The notes under the pieces are model-generated. The model was not told the origin of the DNA and made no database searches. It saw only the letters and a list, made by a program, of their open reading frames with translations. The position numbers were made by a program, and so were the translations under genes. Of a stretch of DNA of 64,000 nt, positions 34,401-46,400 are shown in pieces. Numbering within the stretch: the first letter of the stretch is position 1; each line of letters starts with the position of its first letter. The stretch spans positions 58,574,286-58,638,285 of the forward strand of contig NC_079325.1 of NCBI RefSeq assembly GCF_029931775.1. Reading direction: 5' to 3'. Origin of the DNA: Euleptes europaea (taxonomy: Eukaryota; Chordata; Lepidosauria; Squamata; Sphaerodactylidae).

Positions 34401-37400
34401 AACCACGGCCTGCGAGGCCAATGAGGGGCAATCAGGATCACATGTGCTTTCTCCCTCTGTATCTTCCGCAGGACTTTTGGAATGATGGGAAGCGGAGGAA
34501 AAGCGTACAGAAGTTCTCTTGGCCACGGAGTCTCTAGGGCATCTACTCCCTCTGCTCCTGTTTGAGCAAACCTTGAGAAGAACCTTGGTGTTTGTCTGTT
34601 CCTGGGAGAGGCAAAGAGGTCCACAGTCAGGTGACCGAATCTTTCATCTATTAGAAGGATTATTTCCTTCTTCAGTGCCCATTCTCCCTCTTGTACTGTC
34701 TGACGGCTTAGCCAGTCCGCCTGTAAGTTTAAGGTCCCTTGTATGTGTTCTGCTCTGAGGGAGGCGAGATGTTTTTCCGCCCAGGACAGAATGGCTTTGG
34801 CCTCGGCGTGAAGGGAGGACCGGGACCCTCTGTTTATATATGCGTTCGCCGAGGTGTTTTCTGCTCTGATGAGGATGTGCTGTCTCTCGATCAGAGGCTG
34901 GAGCCTTATGAGCGCCTCCATGATTGCCCTCAATTCCAGTCTGTTTATGTGAAGGCGCTTCTCTTTCTGGTCCCACTGACCCTGTGCTATATGCTGGTGT
35001 AGGGTCGCCCTCCAGGCTGGCGTCCGTAAAAATCTGGGCCAAGGTGCGCTGTATGTATGATCGACCCTTGGACAGATTGGAAGCCTTGGTCCACCATTGT
35101 AGGCTGATCTTCACCTGGGTAGTCAAGGAGATACGAATGTTTCTCTTCTGCGATATTTGAAGTTGGTATGGCTTCAGGAACCACTGTAGCGTGCACATGT
35201 GAAGCCGAGTCCATGGGACCGAGTCTATGCAAGACACCATCAGACCTTGAAGTCTTGCCAGTGTTGACAGTCCTGTTGACTTTGATATTGAACTCCTTGC
35301 CAGTGCTGTTATCTGGGTAATCTTGTCCAGAGGTAGGAAGACCATGTCCTGGGAGGTGTCTATGATCACTCCTAGGTGATGAATTGTTTGCGATGGAGGT
35401 GACTCTTGTCCCTGTTTGCCAGGAAGCAGTGTCGTTCCAGGGTCTGTAGAACAATTGTTGTATGTTGAAGTGCCATTTGTTCCAATGGAGCACTCACCAG
35501 GATGTCGTCGAGGTAAGGGAAAATGTGTATGCTCTGCTCCCTGAGGAGGGCAACCAGGGTGACAAGGACCTTGGTGAACACCCTCGGAGCTGATGAAAGA
35601 CCAAAGGGCAGGGCCTGGAATTGGTAGTGATAGAGGTTGTAGGCGAAGCGGAGGAATCTGCGATGTGGGTGGTGTATTGGTATGTGCAGATATGCTTCTG
35701 TGAGGTCTATTGATGTTAAGTAGGCCTGGGGGCATAGGGCATCCATGATGGTTCGGAGGGTCTCCATCCTGAACCGTTTTAGATGTATGAACCGATTCAC
35801 TAATTTCAGGTTAAGGATGGCCCTCCAATCTCCGTTCTTTTTCGGTACTGTGAAGAACGTGGAGTATACCCCTAACCACCGTTCTGCGTAGGGCACAGGC
35901 TCTATGGCTTGAATCTCTAATAGATGAGCTATGGCCTCTAGCGTATGAAGTCGCTTTTCCGTTTTTTCGTGAAGATGGGAAAGCAATGAAAAGGTCTGGG
36001 GGCAATTTTCGGAATTCTATTTTGTACCCCTCGTTGTGGACCCAGTCATCTGGGTTGGATGCATCCCAAACGCTGGCAAAGGTGTGTAGCTTTCCCCCTA
36101 CCGGGCAGTCATTGTTTACCCTGTTTGTTGCCAAATCTATTGGATTTGTCTGCCTCCTGATTCTGGAACTGGGAGCCCTTGTTAAACCTGGACCCTTCCG
36201 GAAGGATCCCCTTCCAGAGTTCCAGTTGTTTCTTCTTCCATCGAACCTGGGGTGTGCAAGGGAGTGTGATGTCCGAAAGGAGGAAGAGTATGAGCCCTTT
36301 CCTTCCCTCTTAATGTATTTGGCCAACACTTTTTTCTTGCCTTTTGTTTCAATTAAAATGTCATCACGTTTTGAACCAAATAGACAAACCTCTTCAAATG
36401 GGTATCCCATGAAGATGGATTTAGATCCGAAGTCAGCCGACCACGGTCTAAGCCACAGAGCTCTCCTGGCAGCAGAAGCTGCCGCCATGGATCTGGCCAA
36501 TGATGACACAGAATCCAGGGTAGCATCTGCCACAAAGTTTATGGCTTTTGAAAGCCTACCGAGGCCGTCCAGGACTGTCAGGTTCTTCACTGAACGCAAG
36601 ATTCAGACAGGCTCTTGACATGAGTTCAGGCCAGGTTCTGGCCACAAGTCAAGTCCTTGGTTCCCAGGGCTTGGAAGCTCCTGTGTATACTTCATTAGTG
36701 CCTGTTATCACAGCTGTGGTGTGTTGTGTCTTCATTCATTGGAAATGCCTATCTCGCTGTAGCCTAGCAATGTTTATCTTACTCTCTTGACCTGTTTTTA
36801 AGCAGGTAGCCTATACTTGCTTTCCATTGCTAACCTTGCCTGCCTGCAGTTAGTTCTTTTAATTTGCTTTTTAGTTCCTAATGAAGTTTTACTGCTTCAT
36901 ATCTACCTGTCTGGATGAGTATGCTTAAGGGATGCTAGAGGCAAACGCCTGAGACTGACAAGGACTCTTTTGTTGTCCTGTGGGACCAGGTCAATTAACT
37001 TCCTGACTCACATAATGCCAGCCCTGGCAAATGGCAGCCGAGGCTTCAATAGACATGGCTACAGCCTCGTGTGCCTTTTTACTGGCATAGTCAGCCTTCC
37101 TGTCAAGAGGGTCCTTAATATTTCCTGTTCCATCCTTGGAGACCAGACTGGGTGAATGTAGGTCTGCCACTGGAGCCTCCAGCAACGGGGTCTGAAGCAG
37201 GTTCATGGCCCGAGGCTCTAGGGAATACAGCCTCTTGATGGAAGCAGGCAGCTGTTTATTGGAGAGTGGTTTATCCCACTCTGCCCTCAGCAAGTCCTCA
37301 AAATATTCTGGGAAAGGGACAGAGCGTGATTGATTCTTCAATCTGGCAAAGAACTCCTTGTTGCCCCTGAATTTAGTCTTGTTCTTAATAGCCTCTGTCT

Positions 37401-40400
37401 CTTCATCTTCATGAAGATCCAGGGCAGCCATTACCTTTACCAGTAGGGACCGGTAATCTTCCCCAGAGAACAGACGGGACTGCTGCTCTTGGGCCTGGGC
37501 CCCCTCTGTCTCTTCCGCCTCGGTTGAGGAAAACTCGCCCTCCTCCCTCTCTTCCCGCTCTTTTTCCTCAGAAGAAGTATCAGCGTCCTTACTGGGGATG
37601 GAGGGGGCCTTCTTTGCCGCCTTGGTAGGCCAGACATGGCTTTTGCCTTTGTGAGACAATCTGCCCAGTGATTCAGCGCATACGGAGCCCCTAGTGGTGG
37701 AAGGGGAGGACGCACTTGAGCTCGTTCGGTCTCTGAAGGAAGGGTCGCCAAGTTGAGCAAATTCCTCTCTGAGGGCTTTTCTCATCCATTTGATCACATT
37801 CCTTTCTTCTGCCCTCCCCGCCGCCAAAACAGAAAAAGGAGCCTGTACGTTACCACCACTTGTCCCTGTAGCGTAGCCTCCACTGGGGCCAGCAATACAG
37901 GAACTGGCGTCCTCCTCTCCCTCGTAACCCTTGAGGGCCGAACGGGGAGGCGCTCTTTTCCAGGTGAGCTTTCTTCGCGCCATTTTTCCCGCTCTCTGGA
38001 GGCTGCTTCTTTTTGCCTGCCGCCGCTCCTGCAGTTGGCTGCTTTCGCCGGCTTTCCCCCTCGCCTTCCCCTGCAGCCGCACCACTCTGTCTGGGGGAGA
38101 GAAGCCCAGCCACCTGCTCCTCGTCTCCTGATAGCAGCTCTTCAGCGTGCTGCTCTTCCCCAGTCGCCATTTCTCCCGGAGGAGGAGGGGCGGAGACGGG
38201 AGGTTAAGGTTTGACAAGGACTCGACAGAGGGAAGCTGCGGGAATTAGGTGCAGGGTCGGCAGGGATGTTAAGTAGATCGGGTAAAATAGTATGGTAGGT
38301 AAGAATAAGAAAAAAAATAAGATTTTGCTTTAGATCTCATCTAAACTGCTACTCCCTCTGAGGCAGGAGGAGAACTGGAAGTCAGAGGGTGGTCCTAGCA
38401 CAGAGGACAGGAAGTTGAAGTTAATTTTTTTTAGATCCTGCCTCCCTGAGCATAGGAGCAACAAAACCCGCTGCTGGTTGAGGAACCCTTGCTACAAGAA
38501 GAACTGTGGAGTAAGTGTTAAGCATGCCTCAGTGCCTCTTCCCCCTTCTGTCTTGAGCCTCAAAAGGATCTGGGAAGTTTATTGTTAACAGGAGAGGTGA
38601 AAAGATCCAGAACTGATCATCTCAGATGCCTGGTGATTGCTTGGTAGATCTTGTTTTAGAATCTACTTCCCCAGATCCTGATGACTGAACCAGTCATTTC
38701 TGGTACTCATTTAGCTGCTTAAGTCATTTCATGATGGTCATGGTGTGGTTCTCTGGCCAGTGCAACAGTAGGATGGCTTCTCACAGGAGAGGCAAAGAAC
38801 TCATTCATTCCTGGTGACTGCCATGCACCTTTTTCTGACACTGTTGCTTTAGATGAGGGTGCCTCATCCCTTCACCATAAGTCTGAAGGCCTGGAGTTCC
38901 AACCCAATCCATGTTGTGGCTTGACCATTTGCCTTGGGCTAGGAGGCTGAGGCAACAGGCACTTGATCAGGACAAGCTGGAAGCTGTGGTGATTTTGAAT
39001 GAAGCTGGGTTTCGGAGTGGTCATCTCACCTGTATGTTCTGAGATGGAAGCCACCAGCAAAGAGTGTAATGAACCTCCAGATGGAAAGGGAATTGCTTCC
39101 ACTGTTGCTGAGCTATGTTGTCTTGTAATAGAAACAGTATCCACTGAGCAGGTTGAGCGTGCAGGGACTGCATGAATGCAGATGATCATGAGACCCTGGA
39201 TTTTAACAAGAGACATCAAGTCTGCCATGGCTCTGTGGTGTATTTGTAGGATGGGGTCTTGCAACTTGCTTATTTTTTCTAGTAATACACTAGCGGTTGC
39301 TTTGATGCTTAAGCAGGTCCCTTGGTGGATTATGAATTGGGAGGGGATGGCACAAACCTTTTTAGGACCAATGAGCAAACTGTGGGCTTCTAAACAATGG
39401 ATGATTGCACAGATATCCTAGTTCCCTTCCTGACCAGAATAAGAGCACAAGAGGTCATTTAGATATGGGCAGATGTGTAGTCCTTGTAGGCAACTGTGCA
39501 AACCAGAGCGACCACAGTCTTCCTGAAGATTTGTAGGAAGAGAGAGTAAACAGAAGTGCCCTGTACTGACAGTGTAGTTGGTCGCATGAGAGCCTGAGGT
39601 GTTGCTTGTGTTGAGATGGATGGGGGATAAGGTGGTGCCCTTCTAATAGGTCAATAAAAGCAAGGGACACCCCCCCCCCCGCAATGCATGGCTCCTGGGT
39701 GGCTCTCAGGAGTCTCCATTCTGAATCTCTTCTTCCTCACAAGCTTCTTTAGGTATCTCAGAACTAGAATTGGCCCCAGATTCCATTTTTCTTTGGCATG
39801 ACAAAGACATAGTAGGTAACTTGAGAATTTATGCATCTGAGGTATGTGCTGTACCATTTGCACGATGAGCTATTACTTGAAAAAGTATCTCATGTTTCAC
39901 TGGCTTTTTGAACCATGGAGAAGTAATGAATATGTCTGACTGATTGCTCCACACTAGTGTCTTTCGGATGCAAAAGTCGTTCAGGTGGGATGCAGGGTGC
40001 TCACAACCATGACTAAGAATTCATTCTTTCTCAATGCCCACATCCGCCTATAAGGGCGACATGCCATCTGCTGCTGAGCCTACCTGCCATGGATTATTCC
40101 TCTGTGACCTTCTGGCAGACCAATAGTGACCTTGGACATTCAGTGCTTCTCCCTTTCCCAACCAGCAAGTGTGCCTGATTTGCCACTTCCGGCTGACCTG
40201 CCAGGGATGATCATTAAAGCCACAGCAATAAAATGTACTCCCAACGATTCTACCAATTTTTACATCCTTAAAATTCACCATAAATGTTAGTATTTAACAT
40301 ATTACCAGAATGCCTGTAAACATATAAATGTCATTCTCAGAAGTGGACTTTTTGTTTCTACTGAGGAAATTCAGGTTCTTTGATTATGGGATTGGTAGGA

Positions 40401-43400
40401 TTTAAGACACAAAATGTTGAGAACTGCTGCTCCAGACAATTTCATATGGATACATCAATCTGCCATGGAAATTTCCCGAGCAGGACAGTGCCTCCTGTGA
40501 TGTGCCTTCCCCCAATTAGTCGGGGCACAGCACCACACTCAGGAGGGCTTTTGCCTGGCCCTTCAAGTGACAGTCTGTGTACAGCCAGGGTGGTGGGTGT
40601 GGACTGGAATCTTGAGAGTTTGAAGGTTTTACTGCCTTTGAACTCCCTGGAAATGACGCTAGACCTGTCAGGATGAAAGGAAGAAAACCTCTGTGTGGCC
40701 AGCTATAGTCTTCCCTCTTGGTTATTGATGACAGGAATCTTTTCTTGTCTGTTTTCCACTAGAATTATCCAGGGCTGCATGCCCCAAAATGGAACAGAAG
40801 ATAGATTAGATATGAAATCCACATGCCAGTATTAAAAATGAAAATTTTCTCCTTAGATGTCACAGCACATTTTGAATATTGTGTGGCATCAAAACTTCAA
40901 AAGATTCCAGCAGAGCCTGAGGAGGTCAGGATGAGGGCCCTGAAGGCATTGCTCTGCCTCTAGAACAACTGCTACAGAAATCACTGTCCTTAGGGACTAC
41001 AGTTCTCAATGCGAGAACAGCCCCTGGAGCTGTTCGATATTATTAGCAGTGGCCTAGGAAGTCCAGGACCATCCAAGATGGCATTTTGGGGGCAATGTTC
41101 AGCATGTTCTCACTGGCTCCAGGAGCCTTGATTGTTGGGAATTCCCTCCAGGCTTGATGAAGGATTCCTGAAATTGATCGCTGAGGTCATTGTCAAGAAA
41201 GCTTTAGCTCAGAGAAAGTCCTCTGAGCAAAGAAGCCTGAGGAAAAGGGGTCTCCGAAAAATGAACTGTGTCCCTCGACCCTTCTTTCAACCTGGGCATC
41301 TTGCTGAAGGTCAGCGAATCTGCCCGAGCCTGAAGAACGCAGCAGCACCTGCTGCTGGCCTGCAATGGACATTAAGCTAGTTCTAGTAGGTGTGGCCCAT
41401 GCTTGAGACACAGGAGTCTGCTTATGAGAGCACTGTAGCCCCTTGCTGCAGCAGGGCATCTGGAGAGATCTCACCAGAAATGTCTAAAGAGGACCTCCTA
41501 TGTCTGGCTGATTTGTATGCCTTCTTTCTGCTATTTCTGAGCCTAATGGGAAGGGGAAGTCATCCTTTCACTATTTGTACCTCTTTTGGCACTAATCTGC
41601 TCTAATATCCTTGACTACTGTCTGTTTAATCTGGGAACACATAATCAGGCAAAGAAAGGATCCATGCAGCACGGGAGATGGTGATCTGTGCACTGCCATT
41701 TCCTCCCATTTCCATGGGGATTCTGTGAGTCTTAGAGGTCTGAGACAGTGTGGAGGAGTGCACTACTCCCTGCAGCTGTGCAAGATCTTTAGCCTGCAGA
41801 GTGGGTGGGGACAGTAACCCTCACAAGGACACTTTCCTCCACAGATAATTCAGTGGTGCTGGCACACAATGGAAGGTGCCAGAGGTTCTTATTTAGCAGC
41901 AGAATGAAGGCTATGAAATGGAGACTTCTGCAACCAATACAACTAAGGACTGCTGTACAGAACGACAACTATTGAAACATAAAAGGGCATGATGTAGCCA
42001 GTTAAGTACATTGAAGTCCTATGGACTTTCATGAGAACTGGATGCTTTACTCTCCCCTCAGGGAAACAAGAGGTACTTCAAACAGCACAACTAGTCTAAG
42101 CTACCAAAAAAAAAAATTCTTTAAAGGAAAGCAGTCATTTGTTATATTAGTATCTGTCAGACAAAAATGCCACATGGTGGCAGTTTGACAGGTGTTGTAG
42201 GTTTCGTCCATCTACTGAAATGTTCAAAAAACCTACTTGATAGATGAGTGAGACTTCATTATGATCGCAAGAAGATTCTGCAAGGCAACATCTGCATTTT
42301 GTTTCATTACAGCCAAATTAGCTGAATGACTGGACTTCAAGGCTTCCTTTTCCCGCTGGCAGTTCTTCATTTGAACCTGAAGGAAAGCAAGAGAGCAGCT
42401 GATTGCATCAAAGCTCCACACCCAACTGGAGAAAAAGCTCAGGAAGGCAAAACGCCAGAGGACCCTTGTGAGCCTCGAAGCCAACAGTCATTCAGAACAT
42501 GAGTGCCTATGGTGCAATCCTAAGGATGCCTACTTGGAAATCCAGCCTCTGAGTTCACTGGGACTTCTTCCCATGTTTGCTCAGGATTGTGCCTTGAGTC
42601 ACTTTTTGCCTTCTGAAATTTCAAGTTCCAGGGAGCTGAGCCAGACCACAATGCGATGGTGGCTGAGGAAAAAACACTCACCTACGAGACTTTTAGTCAA
42701 GTTTAAACTGGGCTGCAAACTGTGCCAGTCAACTATACAGAACCTTGTGCGAGTGCCAAGTCCCACAAGAGGTTTTCTGCCACACCTAGCATCACATTTG
42801 GTTCCAGGATATGAAAGATCAGAAGGATACCCCTGCCACTGGACTTCCTACTAGGTTCCATAATCCTATACTGAGTTAGTATATCCCTGTCTTTAGAAAA
42901 GCACTATTGCTGTGAACGTTGTCTTGTTTCCAGTCTCCTTGTTGGATGATATCTTGGCAAAAAAGCTCTTGCTATCTTCCAGTAAGATGCCAATTTATAG
43001 GTCCCAGGATATTCAAGACAAACAGAAAATCTTCCTCAATCAACCCACAAAGCACTGAAAGCCATTTGCAAAAGGGGGTGGGGAAGGGGGGAAAGAGGAA
43101 AGCTAGGCAACTGCTTGTGTAAAAAGCACAGCTGCTGTGGCAGTTACATATAGAACTACATACATGGGGACACGAGCCATATAGAACTACATATAGAACT
43201 ACATACATGGGGACACTACATACATGGGGACACGAGCCAGCCTTGTGTAGTGGTTAGAGTTTTGGACTAGGAACTGGGAGTCCGGGGGTCAAATCCCCAC
43301 TCAGGCCATGGAAGCTCACTTGGACCAATCACACTCAGCCTAGCCTACTTGACAAGGCTGTCATGAGGATAAAATGCAGGGAGAAAAAATGGGGTATAAT

Positions 43401-46400
43401 TGAATACAACAAGCTTTCAATAATAGCATTATCTAAAACAATAAGTGGGTTGAGAAAAGGGAACGCAACGGGAACTGCTACGCAGTCCCATCCACTCTGC
43501 ACCCCAAGCCCACCTCCACAGCCACTGCTGAAGTTTCTGCAACACTGTCCAAAGTGCCAACTCTTGCACACCAGCCAGGGCTTAGCAGCTCACAGCAATT
43601 CATGAGCAGAATGCTTCCTTCACTTTTGTAGCCCCTGTCCCAGCAAGATGGGCAGAACTTGTACCTGAAGTTGTGCAGTTTCCTGCTTCAGCTTTATGAC
43701 ACTGTTCTCTGCCTTCACAGCCCGTTTCTGGAACAGAAAATAGCATGACCGTTTATTTAGCAGCTGTGAGGAGGGGGCCAGGTGAAATGGAACAAGGGTG
43801 TTGTCAGGCCTGCTTTCCTCTGCTCTCAGCAGCCTGTCAGACTGAGAATGTTTTGGTTTCGGTTCCATCAGGTGCATCTCAAGGCTAACTGTTGAATTCC
43901 TGTTCCAGCACTATCTCCCATGGGAACGGCTCCTCGTTAGGAAGGGGGGTTGCCATGACTCGTGACTAATGCTTTCCCATATAGGCCCTGTACTGTGCTA
44001 CCAGTTCCCATTCGTGCCAATTTACCTGTTAGCTCTGTAAGCCTGTAGGTTTTCCAATAAATCAACTCTCTTTTGGACTTCTCGTCTGTGGATGTTGTTT
44101 GTGGGATAACCACGGGGACAAGTGCTCACAGGTGTAGTAAAGCTGGAACGTGTCCAGAGGAGGGCAACAAAGATGGTGAGGGGTCTCGAGACCAAGTCCT
44201 ATGAGGAAAGGTTGAAGGAGCAGGGTATGTTTAGCCTGAAGAGGAGAAGACTGAGAGGGGATATGATAACCATCTTCAAGTACTTGAAGGGCTGTCATAT
44301 AGAGGAGGGTGCCGGGTTGTTTTCTGTTGCCCAAGAAGGTTGGACCAGAACCAACGGGTTGAAATTAAATCAAAAGAGTTTCCGTCTAGACATTAGGAAG
44401 AATTTTCTAACAGAGCAGTTCCTCAGTGGAACAGGCTTCCTCGAGAGGCAGTAAGCTCTCCTTCCTGGGCCATCTGTCAGCAATGCTGACTCTATAACTT
44501 TAGGCAGATCATGAGAGGGAGGGCATCTTGGCCATCTTCTGGGCATGGAATAGGGGTCACTGGGGGTGTGTGTGTGGGGGAGATAGTTGTGAGTTTCCTG
44601 CATTGTGCAGGGGGTTGGACTAGATGACCCTGGTGGTTCCTTCCAACTCTATGATTCTAACCTAAAGAAGTCAGGGTTGCTACTAAGCAGTCAGGGTTGC
44701 TACTCTGCCATTGGAACCAGAGCTCTACTGTGTTACAGTGGCTTAAGTGCAGGACTGGGATGCGGGAGACCCAAGTTTAAATCGCTCACTCTAAGTGAAT
44801 GGGGATTCTTATTTTACATTCAGCCTACAAACCGTGCAACAATAGGGAGTGTTTTGCAGCCAAAGGTGCCTGCAGGTTGTAACTCTCCTTGCTGATACTA
44901 CGAGCAACACTTTCCATTACTGGACAGCCTTGGAGGCCCTTTATAAATTTTGTAAAATAAAGTAATGAAAATCTCTCCCCAGGGAGATCTGTCCATCCCC
45001 CTTAGTCATGTTTCACTAGCACGTGAAGATTCTTCTGTTTCATCTAGCATTCCTTTACTGATCCTCCTTCTTTTTAGTTGTTGGTAGTGTGTACTGTAGC
45101 AAAACGCTGGTTTTTAATCTCTTGAATATTCACTCCGACTTGGATAGCCCAGGCAAGCCCAAACTTGTCAGACCTCAGAAGCTAAGCAAGGTCTACCCAG
45201 CAAGTATTTGGGTGGAAGACCTCCAAGGAATACCAGGGCCGTGATGCGGAGGCAGGTAATGGCAAACCACCTCTGATCGTCTCTTGCCTTGGATACCTCA
45301 CCAAGGGTCGGCATAAGTCAGCTGTGACCATGTTGAGGGCTCTGAGCAGAAGGTAACATATAAAATAATAAATGATTAATGTGACAGGTTTTACCACAAT
45401 CCTCAACAGACAGCATCCTAGGTGTTTTGGTTCCCCCTATTCCCCCGGTATAGAAGCTATCAAGACAAAGGACTTGCACACCCACCCCCTACGGGAACAA
45501 CATAAGCACTCCTCACTGGGGAGAAGGGAAGGCTGTCAATGAAGTAAACAAATACATTTCCAAGAAGCTTCTAGACAGGATTCCCTAAGCAGGCTGCTGG
45601 GACGGAACAGAGTGAAGCAGCACCTGCTTGGCTCTCTCAAAGCACTTACAAACCTGTCTGTGAAGTGAACAGACTGAGAAGACAGTGAGGAGCAGATAAT
45701 GGCCACAGTGGCCAAGGTGTCAAGGGTGTGTGCGTCCGTCCTCCCAAGCAGCTCCACAATCATTGCTTTCACTATGAAGGGGCCTGATATTTCACTGCAT
45801 AGAAAATACTGCACAGAAAACCTTTCTCCCTGGCTATGCAAGCACAGCTCAAGAGATAGTGCTGAAGGAATCCCTAACTCCCAACCTCTCCCCACACTCC
45901 TACCCCAAGATCTGCCACTGGGCTAAGTGGGGTGGGGAAGGAGGTTTTCTTCTCTCGTCCTCCCTACAGAGCTCCTTTGGGGTTCCTGCTCACTGGGGGA
46001 CCTTTAACAAATGAGTGAAGTCTTTGTCTCTGCTCTTCCAATACACTGACTGGGAAGGTTCAGGATCACTGAGGAAGCCCTCTGGGGTACCTTCTCATTT
46101 AGCATGGAGTAGCCAGTGCCTTTCCCAGGCTTTACTCCTAACCCACCCCATCAATAAAATAACAGCAATTGCTTGAGAATTTTTGCATTTCACACAGGGC
46201 TCAGAAGAGGCTTCTTTCAGCTGCGCATGCAGAAGATGGCAGGTTCAATCCCCAACTAAAGCATCTCAAGTGGCAGAACCCTTCTCTGCTGCCACTTAAA
46301 GCAAGAAGTATTGACCTCAGTGGACCAAATTCCAACTGCTGCAAAGACAACTTCCTATGCCCAAACTTGGGCGGGGGGCGGGCCAACCCTCTCAGGGAAA

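Larger units (their letters stand above)
32744..38476 (-). mobile_element. DIRS-type tyrosine-recombinase retrotransposon fossil
   Basis: Minus-strand DIRS element in the last ENTR1 intron. Inverted terminal repeats of 102 bp (32,804-32,905 and 38,375-38,476) are about 96% alike, plus an outer extension on the 3' side (32,744-32,803). Parts: gag-like region about 36.0-38.2 kb, RT with [11 protein letters not shown] and RNase H about 34.3-36.0 kb, tyrosine recombinase about 33.2-34.1 kb, and an internal complementary region at 33,106-33,199. A solo Gypsy LTR is inserted in it. Broken, with a few breaks; moderately young. Confidence 0.92.

Noticed and set aside
43236-43310. A functional tRNA gene
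   Set aside because: The tRNA-like head lacks a foldable cloverleaf 3' half and continues into a Sauria SINE body.
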